Assembly: GCF_029869925.1 (NCBI RefSeq)
Contig: NZ_CP118605.1
Span: 806,001-870,000, forward strand
DNA from: Microbulbifer bruguierae
GTDB lineage: Bacteria > Pseudomonadota > Gammaproteobacteria > Pseudomonadales > Cellvibrionaceae
DNA: 64,000 nucleotides
Reading direction: 5' to 3'
The notes under the pieces were generated by a model. It was not told where the DNA came from, made no database searches, and saw nothing but the letters and a program-made list of their open reading frames with translations. Numbering within the stretch: position 1 is the first letter of the stretch; each line of letters begins with the position of its first letter. Both the position numbers and the translations under genes were made by a program. This document shows positions 37,825 to 47,315 of the stretch, one piece after another.

Positions 37825-38610
37825 TCAAAGATTGAACAGCGAGCAGGCATTTTCTTCGGTCTGGGCAATGACTTTATCCACGGAAATCCCGCGCAATTGC
37901 GCAAGGGTTTCCGCCACTTCCGGCAAATACTCAGGACTGTTGCGCTCGCCCTGGCGACCGGCGTGTGGCATATCGGGCGCGTCGGATTCGAGCAACAGGG
38001 ACTCCAGCGGCACTGATGCAAGGGCATGGCGGGTCTTGGAAGCACGCGCATAGGTAATGGTGCCACCAACACCGAGGTAGAAACCCAGTTTGCGATACTC
38101 CTCGGCGATTTCTCGACTACCACTAAATGCGTGGATCACACCACCTCGTTCCGGTGGCGTTTGTTTGAGATGTCGAATGACCTCACTGTGTGCCCGCACA
38201 CAGTGGACGATCACAGGCAAGTGCAGCTCTTTCGCCGCTCGCAATTGGGCTTTGAAAACGGCCACCTGTTCATCCATAGGCGTGTCGATACCCGCATCAA
38301 GGCCACATTCACCAACCGCAACGCAACAATCATTCCCTGCCCGCTCGTGTACTACCCGCTCCACTATCGCCCGCTGCAGCCGTGCCGGTTCAATCGCCAG
38401 CTCCTTCACCCACCAGGGGTGAACTCCGACCGCACCATACCAACCCGGCTCACTATTAACGAGCGCAAACAGCGAGCGCCACTGGGAAATACTGACCCCG
38501 GGTAAAATCAGTTTTTCGATGCCCCGCGCACGACAGCGATGCCAGACATCGCCACGATCCGACGCAAAGGCCTCGAAATCAAAATGGCAGTGGCTATCAA
38601 TCAGTGACAT
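37825..38610 (-). CDS. TatD-family metal-dependent hydrolase (putative deoxyribonuclease)
   Basis: A 261-residue TatD/YjjV-type enzyme. Metal ligands are H in DSHCHFDF, Glu in GECGLDAG, His in VIVHCVRAH, His in VIHAFSGS and Asp in LLESDAPDMPHAG. TatD proteins act as DNases or RNases; YjjV-like members are less well characterised. The ATG giving MSLIDSHCHFDF is chosen; the open frame extends 12 codons up without homology. It is followed by the CsdA-CsdE gene with almost no gap, so they are probably coupled, though the functional link is unclear. Confidence 0.92.
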   Translation of the reverse strand: MSLIDSHCHFDFEAFASDRGDVWHRCRARGIEKLILPGVSISQWRSLFALVNSEPGWYGAVGVHPWWVKELAIEPARLQRAIVERVVHERAGNDCCVAVGECGLDAGIDTPMDEQVAVFKAQLRAAKELHLPVIVHCVRAHSEVIRHLKQTPPERGGVIHAFSGSREIAEEYRKLGFYLGVGGTITYARASKTRHALASVPLESLLLESDAPDMPHAGRQGERNSPEYLPEVAETLAQLRGISVDKVIAQTEENACSLFNL

Positions 38611-38754
38611 GTTGAGCGACCAGGGAAATTTGCAGAATTCTAGCATGGCGCCTGACGCACAGGTTTACCACGGCGAAGACAGGGCGGATAATCAGCGCAA
38701 CCCGTGCGTATGCTCTCCACCACTGTCACCCCATTCCATGCCCCGAGGCCTAAC

Positions 38755-39345
38755 TTGCTCGAAGCGCTATTGCCGATTGCCCTGTTTGTATTTTCCACCA
38801 GTATCACACCCGGGCCGAATAATCTGATGATGATGTCATCCGGGCTGAATTTTGGTGTCAGCCGCTCGATGCCGCATTTCCTCGGAATCTGCCTCGGCTT
38901 CCCGGCAATGATCATTGCGATTGGCCTTGGCCTGGGCGCACTGTTCAGTCAGTACCCGATTTTGCATGAGATCGTTCGCTGGGTAGGTATAGCCTACCTG
39001 CTCTATCTGGCGTGGGTTATTGCCAATACCCGTGAGATCGGAGCTGCGGAGGGGAAGAAGCCATTTACCTTCCTGCAGGCAGTGGCTTTTCAGTGGGTAA
39101 ATCCCAAGGGCTGGATTATGGCGATCGGTGCACTGGCGGCATTCACGACGCCGGAGGGCACCATGCTGATGGAGGCTGGACGTATTGCCCTGGCCTTTAT
39201 ACTGATTGGCGGTCCCTGCATTGTAATCTGGCTAATGTTTGGGGTGGGTCTTAAGCAAATATTGACAACACCTCGCTACATGAGGATTTTTAATATCACT
39301 ATGGGCCTGCTGCTGGCCGCTAGCGTCATCACCATGATCCGCTGA
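38755..39345 (+). CDS. LysE/RhtB-family amino-acid exporter
   Basis: A ~196-residue inner-membrane transporter with the family signature FVFSTSITPGPNNLMMMSSG at the first helix and about six hydrophobic segments. The conserved QWVNPKGWIMAIGAL lies in the middle. Members export amino acids or quorum-type lactones; the substrate is not predictable. The start is uncertain: TTG 38755 has GAGG six bases upstream and gives the common length; an in-frame ATG at 38710 and GTG at 38704 lack a ribosome-binding site. It converges with the short-chain dehydrogenase gene. Confidence 0.85.
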   Translation: MLEALLPIALFVFSTSITPGPNNLMMMSSGLNFGVSRSMPHFLGICLGFPAMIIAIGLGLGALFSQYPILHEIVRWVGIAYLLYLAWVIANTREIGAAEGKKPFTFLQAVAFQWVNPKGWIMAIGALAAFTTPEGTMLMEAGRIALAFILIGGPCIVIWLMFGVGLKQILTTPRYMRIFNITMGLLLAASVITMIR

Positions 39346-39364
39346 CGGCCTAACAAGCTCATCA

Positions 39365-40231
39365 TTAGCCGTCAGCTAACTTATCCGCCCTGGCGACCTC
39401 CAACTCCACCCGGAAGTTTTTTACCATCTGACGCAGGAACAGCTTCGGTGCGAGTTTGTACAGGTAAGCTCCCAGCAAGGATTTATCCCGCGGGAACAAA
39501 CGCTCTTTACCGGCCACCAGCGCGCGGACTATCTCCTTCGCCATCCAGTCAGCGCTGCGCACCTGGCCGATAGTACTCTGGGCGTGCCTGGCGCGGCCGC
39601 CGTCACCGGCAAGCGCATTCTTGTCAATATTGGTAGCCACAAAGCTCGGGTAGACCATGAGTACACGCACGCCCTCTTCACGCACTTCCTCGCGAAAGGT
39701 CTCGAAATACTGGTGCAGCGCACTCTTGGCCGCACAGTAACCCGCACGCCCGAGTACCGGCATCCAGCCCGCCATGGAGCTGATATTGACGACGCAGCCT
39801 GACCCAGTACTCAACTCTCCCATCAGCCCCTGAGCCAACTCCACCGGCGCGTGGTAATCGACCGCCATAACCCGGCGAATAACCGCGTTGCTGGTCTGAG
39901 TGGAGAGGCTGCGATGCGTGATGCCGGCATTGTTGACCAACAGGTCAACCCGCGCATAGCTACTGCGCAGCTCAGTGCACAATTCAGCCACCGCAGTCTC
40001 ACTGGACAGGTCGGCAACAAACACATTGACGCCAACACCCCGCAATTCAAGCTCCCGCGCCCTCGCCGTTAGGGCATCTGCATCCACATCGATGAGAGCA
40101 AAGCGCAGCGGGCCCCGCGAGACGTAGGCATTCTCAAGTGCCCGTACCAGCGCCCAACCGAGGCCACCGGCAGCACCGGTGACCACGAACACCTTTTCCC
40201 CGCCCTGCGGAGCAATCTGAGGATCACTCAT
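39365..40231 (-). CDS. Short-chain dehydrogenase/reductase
   Basis: A 288-residue classical SDR. The cofactor motif is VTGAAGGLGWALV, NNAG is present in LVNNAGITHRS, and the catalytic Ser-Tyr-Lys lies in NISSMAGWMPVLGRAGYCAAK. The C-terminal tail (RDKSLLGAYLYKLAPKLFLR) is that of SDRs acting on hydrophobic substrates. Its ATG overlaps the stop of the epimerase-type gene (ATGA), showing translational coupling. It is the last gene of the monooxygenase operon; the substrate is unknown. Confidence 0.9.
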   Translation of the reverse strand: MSDPQIAPQGGEKVFVVTGAAGGLGWALVRALENAYVSRGPLRFALIDVDADALTARARELELRGVGVNVFVADLSSETAVAELCTELRSSYARVDLLVNNAGITHRSLSTQTSNAVIRRVMAVDYHAPVELAQGLMGELSTGSGCVVNISSMAGWMPVLGRAGYCAAKSALHQYFETFREEVREEGVRVLMVYPSFVATNIDKNALAGDGGRARHAQSTIGQVRSADWMAKEIVRALVAGKERLFPRDKSLLGAYLYKLAPKLFLRQMVKNFRVELEVARADKLADG

Positions 40232-41232
40232 GCCGCCTGATCTCCCGCCACTTCTATTGCGGGCGTAGCGGCGTGGGTTACCCGGGCGCTTTCCAGATCC
40301 ACATCAATACCCAGGGCTTCTTTCGCAAAAAAGGCAAACGCCTCAGCAGAGGTTTTACGCGGACGGTAACCCAGTTCATCCTTGAGACGACGGTTCAGCA
40401 ACACCGGGCGGTACTGCAGGAACATGACCTGCGCCGGCTGCACATTTCCGAGGCGCAGCTTAAAACTGATGCCGAGCAACAGCTTCAGCAACCACACTGG
40501 TGGACGACGCAGTGGCTTGCCAAGCAGGCGGGCGATTTCCTGCGGCGTTAGCGCACCGTCGCCCGCCAGGTTATAAATACCGCTGGCATCCTCTACTACG
40601 CCATACTCGATGGCACCGATGACATCCTGATCCCAGATAAAGACAAACGGCGAGTTATGCGCGCCCGGGTCAATAATGCTGCGGCCTGCAAATAATTCAC
40701 TGATCTTGCTGTTGGTGGTAGCACCAATGATGGAGCAGGGACGGAAGATCAACTGCTTCAACTGCGGGTGGCGCCGGCGGTATTCCGCCAGCATCTCCTC
40801 GACCAGACGCTTGTGGTCAGAGTAGGCAAACTCCGGGTTGCCACGCAGTGGATGATCTTCGCCAAGCCATACGGGACTGTCCTCGTGGTAGCCGTAGGCC
40901 GCGCCGCTGCTGGTGAGAGTGACATGAGTCACGCCAGCGGTAATACAGGCGTCCAGCACATTGCGGGTACCCTCTACATCGATGCGATATTCGCGCGCGC
41001 GATCGCGCCCGGGAGACACCACCGATGCCAGATGCACCACATGGGTAATACGTTCAGCGCGCATCAATTCCGCCAATGCGGCATCGCAAATATCCATAAC
41101 GAACAGCGGAAACGGTACATCGCGATGCACAATATCCACCCCCACTACCGACATTTGCCGCCCGAGTAGCTCCCCTAACTGACCGCCCACATAGCCCGCA
41201 GCGCCGGTAATCAATACCCTTTTTTCACTCAT
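40228..41232 (-). CDS. NAD-dependent epimerase/dehydratase-type oxidoreductase (extended SDR)
   Basis: A 334-residue extended SDR. The Rossmann motif is ITGAAGYVGGQLGELL, the active-site YxxxK is YSDHK with the preceding Ser in TSSGAAYG, and HLASVVSPGRD is a typical NAD-binding strand. Similar proteins include 3-beta-hydroxysteroid dehydrogenase-like and nucleotide-sugar enzymes. With a flavin monooxygenase and a steroid-type symporter in the operon, a hydroxysteroid or related lipid role is plausible but inferred. It overlaps the next SDR gene by 4 bases. Confidence 0.88.
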   Translation of the reverse strand: MSEKRVLITGAAGYVGGQLGELLGRQMSVVGVDIVHRDVPFPLFVMDICDAALAELMRAERITHVVHLASVVSPGRDRAREYRIDVEGTRNVLDACITAGVTHVTLTSSGAAYGYHEDSPVWLGEDHPLRGNPEFAYSDHKRLVEEMLAEYRRRHPQLKQLIFRPCSIIGATTNSKISELFAGRSIIDPGAHNSPFVFIWDQDVIGAIEYGVVEDASGIYNLAGDGALTPQEIARLLGKPLRRPPVWLLKLLLGISFKLRLGNVQPAQVMFLQYRPVLLNRRLKDELGYRPRKTSAEAFAFFAKEALGIDVDLESARVTHAATPAIEVAGDQAA

Positions 41233-41278
41233 TGTTACTGCTCTTGTTTTTTTATTGTCCAGGGGAAACCCACGCTAC

Positions 41279-42247
41279 TCAGACAGTACTCGGTGCTTCC
41301 GGCGCCCCTGTCTTGTCCGCGCGCGCGCGGAGTCGACGTTCGCTGTAATTCCAGTAACCAGCGAGAGAAAGACCCGCAACCAGATGCCAAACACCCCAGA
41401 AACCGGCGACGACCAACATTTCCCCGGCAGCGGGGTAAAAGGTAAACAGAATGGCCAGTGCCAGCCCTGAATTCTGGATGCCCACTTCCATGGTCACCGC
41501 ACGCCGGTCGGCCACCGGCAAACGCGCGGCGCGACTGGTTAGGTCACCCACCAGAAACGCGAGCGCATTGTGGGCGATGACCAACACCAATACCGATCCC
41601 GCCACCTGCAACGCGGTTTGCCAGTGCTTGCTGAAAGAAATGACGACGAACAACAGGAATACCAGCAGCGATGCGCTACGGAAATGCTGCTCGCTGCGTT
41701 TGGCAAACCCGGGAAACCGCGCCCCAACCACCATTCCCAGCACCATTGGCAGCGCCAATACCATGACCACGATCACGACCATGTTTTCAGCGGGCAGCGC
41801 TATCGCCTGTAACAGCTCGCGGGTATTGGGATTCAGGCTGCCGTAGAGAGCAAAATTGAACGGCGTTGCCACCACTGCAACGAGGCTGGACACGGCGGTC
41901 ATGCTCACCGAGGTCGCCACGTTGGCGCGCCCGATCCACGTCATGACATTGGAGAAGGTGCCACCAGGACAGCAGGACACGAGAATCATGCCCAGCGCCA
42001 GGCCAGGCGAAATATCGAGCGCCCAGGTGGCAGCACAAGTAACGGCCGGCAACAGCAGGAACTGCGCCACAAGACCGGTCACCGGCGCCACCGGACGCCG
42101 CAGCACCCGGCGAAAGTCCGCAGTGCGCAAGCCCAGAGACACCCCAAACATCATAAATGCGAGCACCGTATTCAACGCTAGCAGCGCTGCGGGTGACATC
42201 TGGAAGCCATCTATGGCTGCGGGTACAACACTATTCAGTTCATTCAT
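41279..42247 (-). CDS. Bile acid:sodium symporter (BASS)-family transporter
   Basis: A 322-residue inner-membrane protein with about nine to ten helices. The signature LVSCCPGGTFSNVMTWIGRANVA contains the Pro-Gly-Gly crossover region, and MEVGIQNSGLALAIL is the second conserved unpaired helix region of the BASS/SBF fold. The substrate could be a bile-acid-like, pantothenate-like or other organic anion. It lies 14 bases after the monooxygenase gene and 46 before the epimerase gene. Confidence 0.9.
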   Translation of the reverse strand: MNELNSVVPAAIDGFQMSPAALLALNTVLAFMMFGVSLGLRTADFRRVLRRPVAPVTGLVAQFLLLPAVTCAATWALDISPGLALGMILVSCCPGGTFSNVMTWIGRANVATSVSMTAVSSLVAVVATPFNFALYGSLNPNTRELLQAIALPAENMVVIVVMVLALPMVLGMVVGARFPGFAKRSEQHFRSASLLVFLLFVVISFSKHWQTALQVAGSVLVLVIAHNALAFLVGDLTSRAARLPVADRRAVTMEVGIQNSGLALAILFTFYPAAGEMLVVAGFWGVWHLVAGLSLAGYWNYSERRLRARADKTGAPEAPSTV

Positions 42248-42261
42248 GGATTCTTGCGACC

Positions 42262-43608
42262 TCAGCGGGTCGCCACGGCCGGATTGGCGGAAAAGTCATC
42301 AGTATCCGCAACCGGACAGTCCTTCAGCAAGTCCCGGGTGTGACCAGCCAGTGCTTTCAGGTAGCTATCCTTGTGCACGTAATAGGCCATGCGCTCCAGC
42401 TTCAGATACTGCATGCCGCCATCGGCGCGGTTGCCCGCCTCCGCACGCTTTACCTGCTTCAGTCTGCCAGCGGAGGCGGCGCCCCCAGCCAGCTGCTTGA
42501 TATACAGAGCAACCATTTCCGCCTGCCGGTTACGCCCTTCCCAACCCAGACCAGCGGCCTCCACCATGCCCATCAGGAACAGGTTGTCGTACTCCGGGTG
42601 GAATACATTTAGGTACATTCGCGGCGCAAACTCATGCCAGTTCAGGTGAGCACGGTCGATAAACGGATAGTGCAGCTTGTAGCCCGTAGCCATCAGAATC
42701 ATGTCGTACTCGGCGCTACTACCATCGGTGAAGGTGACTTTGTGCCCCTCCACCTCAGACAGGTCCTTGCACACCCGAATATCTCCGTGACCGATATGGT
42801 GGAGGATCAGGGAGTTAATCACCGGATGGGATTCGAACATCTTGTAGTCCGGCTTCGGTAAACCGTACTGCTCTGGAGTGCCGAGCATCAGCTTCGAAAT
42901 TCTCGCGCTGATGCGCTGCTGGATAAATCGCGGCAATTTGATCTTGCCCCCCAACGCATCGGTAGCCTTGCCGCCGATAAACTTGGGCAGAAAGTAATAG
43001 CCGCGGCGCAGGCTGATATCCACGCTCGCCGCGCGGTGCACCGCATCTACGGCAATATCCGCCCCGCTATTCCCGCAGCCCACCAGCAGCACGCGCTTGC
43101 CCTCGAAAACCGACGCATCCCGGTAGTCCGAAGAGTGCAGCAACTCACCGGCAAACTCTCCCGGCAGCGTCGGCATATTCGGGTGATGCAGGGTACCGTT
43201 GGCAATCAGCAGGCCGCCAAACACCCGGGTCTGCTCTTCGCCCTTGTGGCGCGTAGTGATATGCCAGTCTTCCCCCACCCGCTCGCAATGCAGCACTTCG
43301 GTTTCGAATTCATAGTGGCGATAGAGGTCAAACTTCTGTGCATAGGCGCGAAAGTAGTCTCGCATCTCGCTGTGATGAGGAAACAGCGCTACCTCATCGC
43401 TCATGGGAAACTCTGCGAATTCGGTCATGCGCTTGGACGAGATCAGGTGCGCGGACTTATACATGGTGCTGGTGGGACTATCGATATCCCAGAGCCCGCC
43501 CACATCACTATGAATCTCAAATGCCGTGCAGGGGATGCCGTGCTTGACGAGATTGCGTACACTGCACAGCCCCATAGGGCCGGCACCAATCACCGCAAAT
43601 GGTTTCAT
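42262..43608 (-). CDS. Flavin-dependent monooxygenase (FMO/Baeyer-Villiger type)
   Basis: A 448-residue NAD(P)H- and FAD-dependent monooxygenase. The FAD motif is VIGAGPMGLCSVRNLV, the second Rossmann motif is LLVGCGNSGADIAVDAV, and FAGELLHSSDYRDA fits the FMO motif FxGxxxHxxxY. An MATGYKLHYPF segment is the usual late FMO motif. The substrate may be a ketone, amine or sterol-like molecule. ATG 43608 is chosen with GGAG seven bases upstream; the frame extends 34 codons further without homology. It is first in a four-gene operon and divergent from an AraC-family regulator. Confidence 0.9.
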   Translation of the reverse strand: MKPFAVIGAGPMGLCSVRNLVKHGIPCTAFEIHSDVGGLWDIDSPTSTMYKSAHLISSKRMTEFAEFPMSDEVALFPHHSEMRDYFRAYAQKFDLYRHYEFETEVLHCERVGEDWHITTRHKGEEQTRVFGGLLIANGTLHHPNMPTLPGEFAGELLHSSDYRDASVFEGKRVLLVGCGNSGADIAVDAVHRAASVDISLRRGYYFLPKFIGGKATDALGGKIKLPRFIQQRISARISKLMLGTPEQYGLPKPDYKMFESHPVINSLILHHIGHGDIRVCKDLSEVEGHKVTFTDGSSAEYDMILMATGYKLHYPFIDRAHLNWHEFAPRMYLNVFHPEYDNLFLMGMVEAAGLGWEGRNRQAEMVALYIKQLAGGAASAGRLKQVKRAEAGNRADGGMQYLKLERMAYYVHKDSYLKALAGHTRDLLKDCPVADTDDFSANPAVATR

Positions 43609-43765
43609 TATTCTTCTCCCGGATCGCTCGATCTGTTTCTGGCGCGGCAGGGGAAAGGCGAAACCATTCAAACCTGCCAATTCGCATTTGCCGTCAATAT
43701 AACGTGACAACCCCGAGCCCCGTCGTCATAATCGGGCAGCATCTGGTTAATTTCGGACAACGGTT

Positions 43766-44782
43766 TTGAACACAGCCGACAACAGAACTGTCACACTTAG
43801 CTATACGCGAGCAGTTATAAGCGCCCTGGAGCGACTCCAACTGAAGCTCCCCCCTAGAGCGGAGGCACTTTTGGCCTCCATTAACGAGGACCAGCGGGTC
43901 CCTATGCACGTCCAGGAAGAGATCTGGCTGGCGCTACAGGAGGCGCACCCGGACCCTTTACTGGGCATCCGTCTCGGCCAGGCCATGCAGGGCAGCCAGA
44001 TGGGCCTGGTCGGGTATCTGCTGATGACGCAGAAAAACCTGGGCTCGGCACTGGAGCAGCTGCTGATCTACCACCCACTGCTCGGAGAGGGCGGCCAGTT
44101 CGAAATGCGCCGGGGCAGCTTTTATGTAGAGCTCTGCTACCACCCCAACTATCTGCGCTGCGCGCGACTGCGGGTGGAAACGGTGCTGTCAATCTGCCTC
44201 GCCCAGTCCAGGGCCATGACTGCGCGGGAATTTCAGCCCCAGAGCGTTCAGTTCGCCTACCCCACCCCCTCTCTGGCGGTACAACAGCAATACCAGCAGT
44301 TACTGCAGGCGCCGGTCCAGTTCAACGCGGCATCCTCTGGCATCCGCCTGCGCCCGCAAGACCTGGAAATTCCACTGGTCGCCGCCGACCGCCAGGTAAT
44401 GGCGCGCCTGAAGCCGGAAGCGGACGCCCTCCTTAAGGCCCTGACCAGCAAGAGCCTGCAATTGCGTGTGGCGCACCTGCTGCAACAGGAACCGCAACTC
44501 AGCCGGGAACAATTGGCGGCCCGCCTATGTATCAGCCCGCGCCACCTGGGACGCAAGCTGTTGGAAGAAGGCGCCAGCTTCCGCGCCATTCAGGATGAAG
44601 TGCGCAGCCATTACGCCTGCCAGTGGCTGCGCGAGGGGGAAAAAACCAACGTGGACATCGCCGCGGCACTGGGTTACTGCGATGAAAGCGCCTTCGGCAA
44701 GGCCTTCCGGCGCTGGACCGGACTCTCTCCCAAGGGGTTCAAAACCCACCGCGGCATCGGCACATCGAGCGGCAAGGACTGA
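43766..44782 (+). CDS. AraC-family regulator (OruR/ArgR-like), divergent from monooxygenase operon
   Basis: A 338-residue regulator with the N-terminal ligand-binding domain of the OruR-like group (about residues 10-200) and a C-terminal AraC DNA-binding domain with SREQLAARLCISPRHLGRKL and NVDIAAALGYCDESAFGKAF. The start is TTG with a GGA eight bases upstream; the next ATG (residue 48) is too far in. Divergence from the FMO operon with a 157-base gap suggests it controls that operon and itself. The ligand is unknown. Confidence 0.88.
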   Translation: MNTADNRTVTLSYTRAVISALERLQLKLPPRAEALLASINEDQRVPMHVQEEIWLALQEAHPDPLLGIRLGQAMQGSQMGLVGYLLMTQKNLGSALEQLLIYHPLLGEGGQFEMRRGSFYVELCYHPNYLRCARLRVETVLSICLAQSRAMTAREFQPQSVQFAYPTPSLAVQQQYQQLLQAPVQFNAASSGIRLRPQDLEIPLVAADRQVMARLKPEADALLKALTSKSLQLRVAHLLQQEPQLSREQLAARLCISPRHLGRKLLEEGASFRAIQDEVRSHYACQWLREGEKTNVDIAAALGYCDESAFGKAFRRWTGLSPKGFKTHRGIGTSSGKD

Positions 44783-44827
44783 CCTACAGTTAGGAAACCC
44801 CCCGACTGAACCCGCAGGAGTCCCTGC

Positions 44828-46267
44828 ATGCCCTTGCCCCCAATTCCCATTGGCATGGACGCCGCCACTGCAGCAATAAACAGCTCCCATCCGCCCCCTA
44901 CCAATACCAGCGCGAACACCCTGTTCCCCGAAATGCTGAGCCGTCACAGTATCATCTGCGGCGCCACGGGTACCGGCAAGACCGTGACCCTGCGCTTCCT
45001 GACCGAACAACTCAATACCCGCGGCATAGCGACACTGGTCACCGACTTGAAGGGCGACCTCGGCGGCCTGGGCGCACCCGGAGGCGACAGCGAAAAAGTC
45101 AGCGCTCGCGTCAAACTGTTCGGCCTCGACCGGAACTACTACCGCAGCTTTCCCCTGTGCCAGTGGGGACGCGGCGGCCTATCCATGCGCACCACCCCTT
45201 CAGAACTCGGGCCGGAGCTGATCGGTCGCATGCTGCAACTGAACGACAACCAGCAGGGTCTGATGCACCTGCTGTTTCATATCGCCGATGTACAGGGGCT
45301 ACTACTCCTGGACTGGAAAGACCTGTGGTCGTTGATCAATTACGCGGAGCGCCATCGCAAGGACTTGCTGACAGAGTTTGGCACTGTTTCTCCCGCGAGC
45401 CTCGGCGCCATCAAACGCAAATTCCTTGCGCTGGAAACTCGAGGCGCAGACACCCTGTTTGGGGAACCGGCCCTCGATCTCAATGATCTGGTAACCGGGA
45501 ATCACACCCACCTGCTCGATGCCAGCGATATGCAGCCGGCAATCTACGGCATCCTGTTGCTCTGGCTGCTGGCAGAGCTTTATGAAAACCTACCGGAAGT
45601 GGGCGACCGCGAATTGCGGCTGGTGCTATTTTTCGACGAGGCCCACCTGCTGTTTGACGACCTGCCAAAAAACCTGTGCGAGGAAGTGGAGCAGATCGTA
45701 AAGCTGATCCGCTCCAGAGGCGTTGGCGTCTTTTTCATTACTCAAAACCCCCTGGATATTCCGGAAAACATCCTCGCGCAAGTGGGCAACCGCATTCAGC
45801 ACGCGATGCGCGCCTACACACCCACCGAGCAACGAGCCGTCAAAGCCGCCGCCAACAGCTTCCGCACAAACCCGGAAATCGACACGGCGAAAGCCATTGG
45901 CGAACTGGCGGTGGGCGAAGCACTGGTCTCATGCCTGGACCGGGACGGTGTACCCCAGCCAGTATCACGCCTGCTGATTCATCCACCCGCAAGCCGCCTG
46001 CGGCCGCTGGATGCCGAGGAGCGGGCCATTCTACTCAGGAACAACCCATTGCAGCAGAAGTACAACCGTAAGCTGGATCGACAATCCGCCTACGAGCAGC
46101 TGCAGAATCGCCGTGAACCGGCGGAACAACAACCGAATAAACCCCACGCGAAAAAACCCGGCACATTGGTAACGGAGCTTGATCGGATGGCAACCAGTTT
46201 TGGACGCCAGATAGGAAAAGAATTGGTGCGAGGACTGATGGGCGCCCTTACCGGGCGCAAACGCTGA
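44828..46267 (+). CDS. yjgR: YjgR-like ATPase (DUF853, HerA/FtsK superfamily)
   Basis: A 479-residue AAA-type ATPase of the HerA-like DUF853 family. Walker A is CGATGTGKTVTLRF, Walker B is LVLFFDEAHLLFDD with the catalytic Glu, and IRSRGVGVFFITQNPLDIPE is the sensor region. A disordered Gln/Lys-rich tail ends in GKELVRGLMGALTGRKR. E. coli YjgR is the likely counterpart; its substrate is unknown, and it should not be called a helicase without evidence. ATG 44828 has GGAG seven bases upstream. It is downstream of the AraC regulator. Confidence 0.88.
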   Translation: MPLPPIPIGMDAATAAINSSHPPPTNTSANTLFPEMLSRHSIICGATGTGKTVTLRFLTEQLNTRGIATLVTDLKGDLGGLGAPGGDSEKVSARVKLFGLDRNYYRSFPLCQWGRGGLSMRTTPSELGPELIGRMLQLNDNQQGLMHLLFHIADVQGLLLLDWKDLWSLINYAERHRKDLLTEFGTVSPASLGAIKRKFLALETRGADTLFGEPALDLNDLVTGNHTHLLDASDMQPAIYGILLLWLLAELYENLPEVGDRELRLVLFFDEAHLLFDDLPKNLCEEVEQIVKLIRSRGVGVFFITQNPLDIPENILAQVGNRIQHAMRAYTPTEQRAVKAAANSFRTNPEIDTAKAIGELAVGEALVSCLDRDGVPQPVSRLLIHPPASRLRPLDAEERAILLRNNPLQQKYNRKLDRQSAYEQLQNRREPAEQQPNKPHAKKPGTLVTELDRMATSFGRQIGKELVRGLMGALTGRKR

Positions 46268-46307
46268 GATTACACCAAGTTATGACTCTGCATTGGCTCG
46301 CACACCT

Positions 46308-47294
46308 TCACCCTGATGGCGACGCCGCGTTAGCCCCGGCAAAGAACCCGTGTAACGCCGGCAACATGGTCGCAATAGATTTGTATTTGGACTCCTGTGG
46401 CGACATCGCTTCCACCGCCCTTTGCAAAGCTGCAACTGCACCTTCAATCTCCAGCAGATCCGCCAGCGGATTGATAGTTACGCGGATACTAAACACCACT
46501 GCGCCGGTTTTTGGCAGTCGCCGCAAAGACTGCCGCTCGACGCGCAGATACAAACCTTTCTCCCCACCTCCGGCGTCATCGTCGTTTTCGGCCTCCCCGC
46601 GCTGCAGCAGCTCCGCCGAATCCACCACCGACCAGTTGCCCCGCCACACTGGATATTCCGGCAACAGGTGATCGAAAAAGCGTGTAACCTGGGTGCCTAA
46701 TTTCTGCTGGAAACCAGGTACCGGCCGGTGAATTTGTGTCAACGGCTGGCCGATTTTCTCCTCCAACCGCCAGTAACTGGGCGCCGCCAGAGAAGCGGCA
46801 ACCAGTGTGTAGCCGTCTGTATCAGGCTGCAAAATACACAGATCATCCGCGACCCAGAGGCCGGCCTCCCAGAGCGGCGAAGCAGAGGCGTGCGCGGATT
46901 CGATCCCGGGCAAACGCAGTGTTTGTGCGCCACTACGCCACATCAGCCCACCGCCCGCAGTCTGGCAGTAACTGGCATGATCTGCGACCAGATGACGCCC
47001 CAATATTTCCACCAACTCCCGTTGCGCCGCGAGTGCCCCGGGCAATTGTGCATATATGCGCTCACCCAACTTACGCCGGGTGGAAAGCTTGTTGTGCAGA
47101 TAAAAAGGCAGGTGCGGACTGGGCTCAATCCAACGGCGGGGGCTCAACCTGTTGAGCCCCATGTGGACCACATCAGGGGTACGAAGGAACGGAAGACAGG
47201 CGTTAGGTGATTGAAGGTCCTGAGCATAGCGGCGCTGTCTCTGCGCCACCCGCCAAGATTCATTACACGACGGGTGCGTGGATATACTCACCAC
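46308..47294 (-). CDS. Heme-dependent oxidative N-demethylase-like protein (DUF3445)
   Basis: A ~328-residue protein with the DUF3445 signature: LPFLRTPDVVHMGLNRL near the start, then VADDLCILQ, SYWRLEEKIGQPLTQIHRPVP, and LRVERQSLRRLPKTGAVVFSIR. The family is the alpha subunit of heme-dependent oxidative N-demethylases, known from methylamine utilisation; many genomic copies have unproven substrates. The other subunits expected for a full complex are not visible nearby. Start uncertain: GTG 47294 is the longest; GTG 47249 or ATG 47162 are alternatives, but 47162 would drop the conserved N-terminal strand. It converges with yjgR. Confidence 0.78.
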   Translation of the reverse strand: MVSISTHPSCNESWRVAQRQRRYAQDLQSPNACLPFLRTPDVVHMGLNRLSPRRWIEPSPHLPFYLHNKLSTRRKLGERIYAQLPGALAAQRELVEILGRHLVADHASYCQTAGGGLMWRSGAQTLRLPGIESAHASASPLWEAGLWVADDLCILQPDTDGYTLVAASLAAPSYWRLEEKIGQPLTQIHRPVPGFQQKLGTQVTRFFDHLLPEYPVWRGNWSVVDSAELLQRGEAENDDDAGGGEKGLYLRVERQSLRRLPKTGAVVFSIRVTINPLADLLEIEGAVAALQRAVEAMSPQESKYKSIATMLPALHGFFAGANAASPSG

Positions 47295-47315
47295 CGGAAC
47301 CGCACCAAGGCCGAC

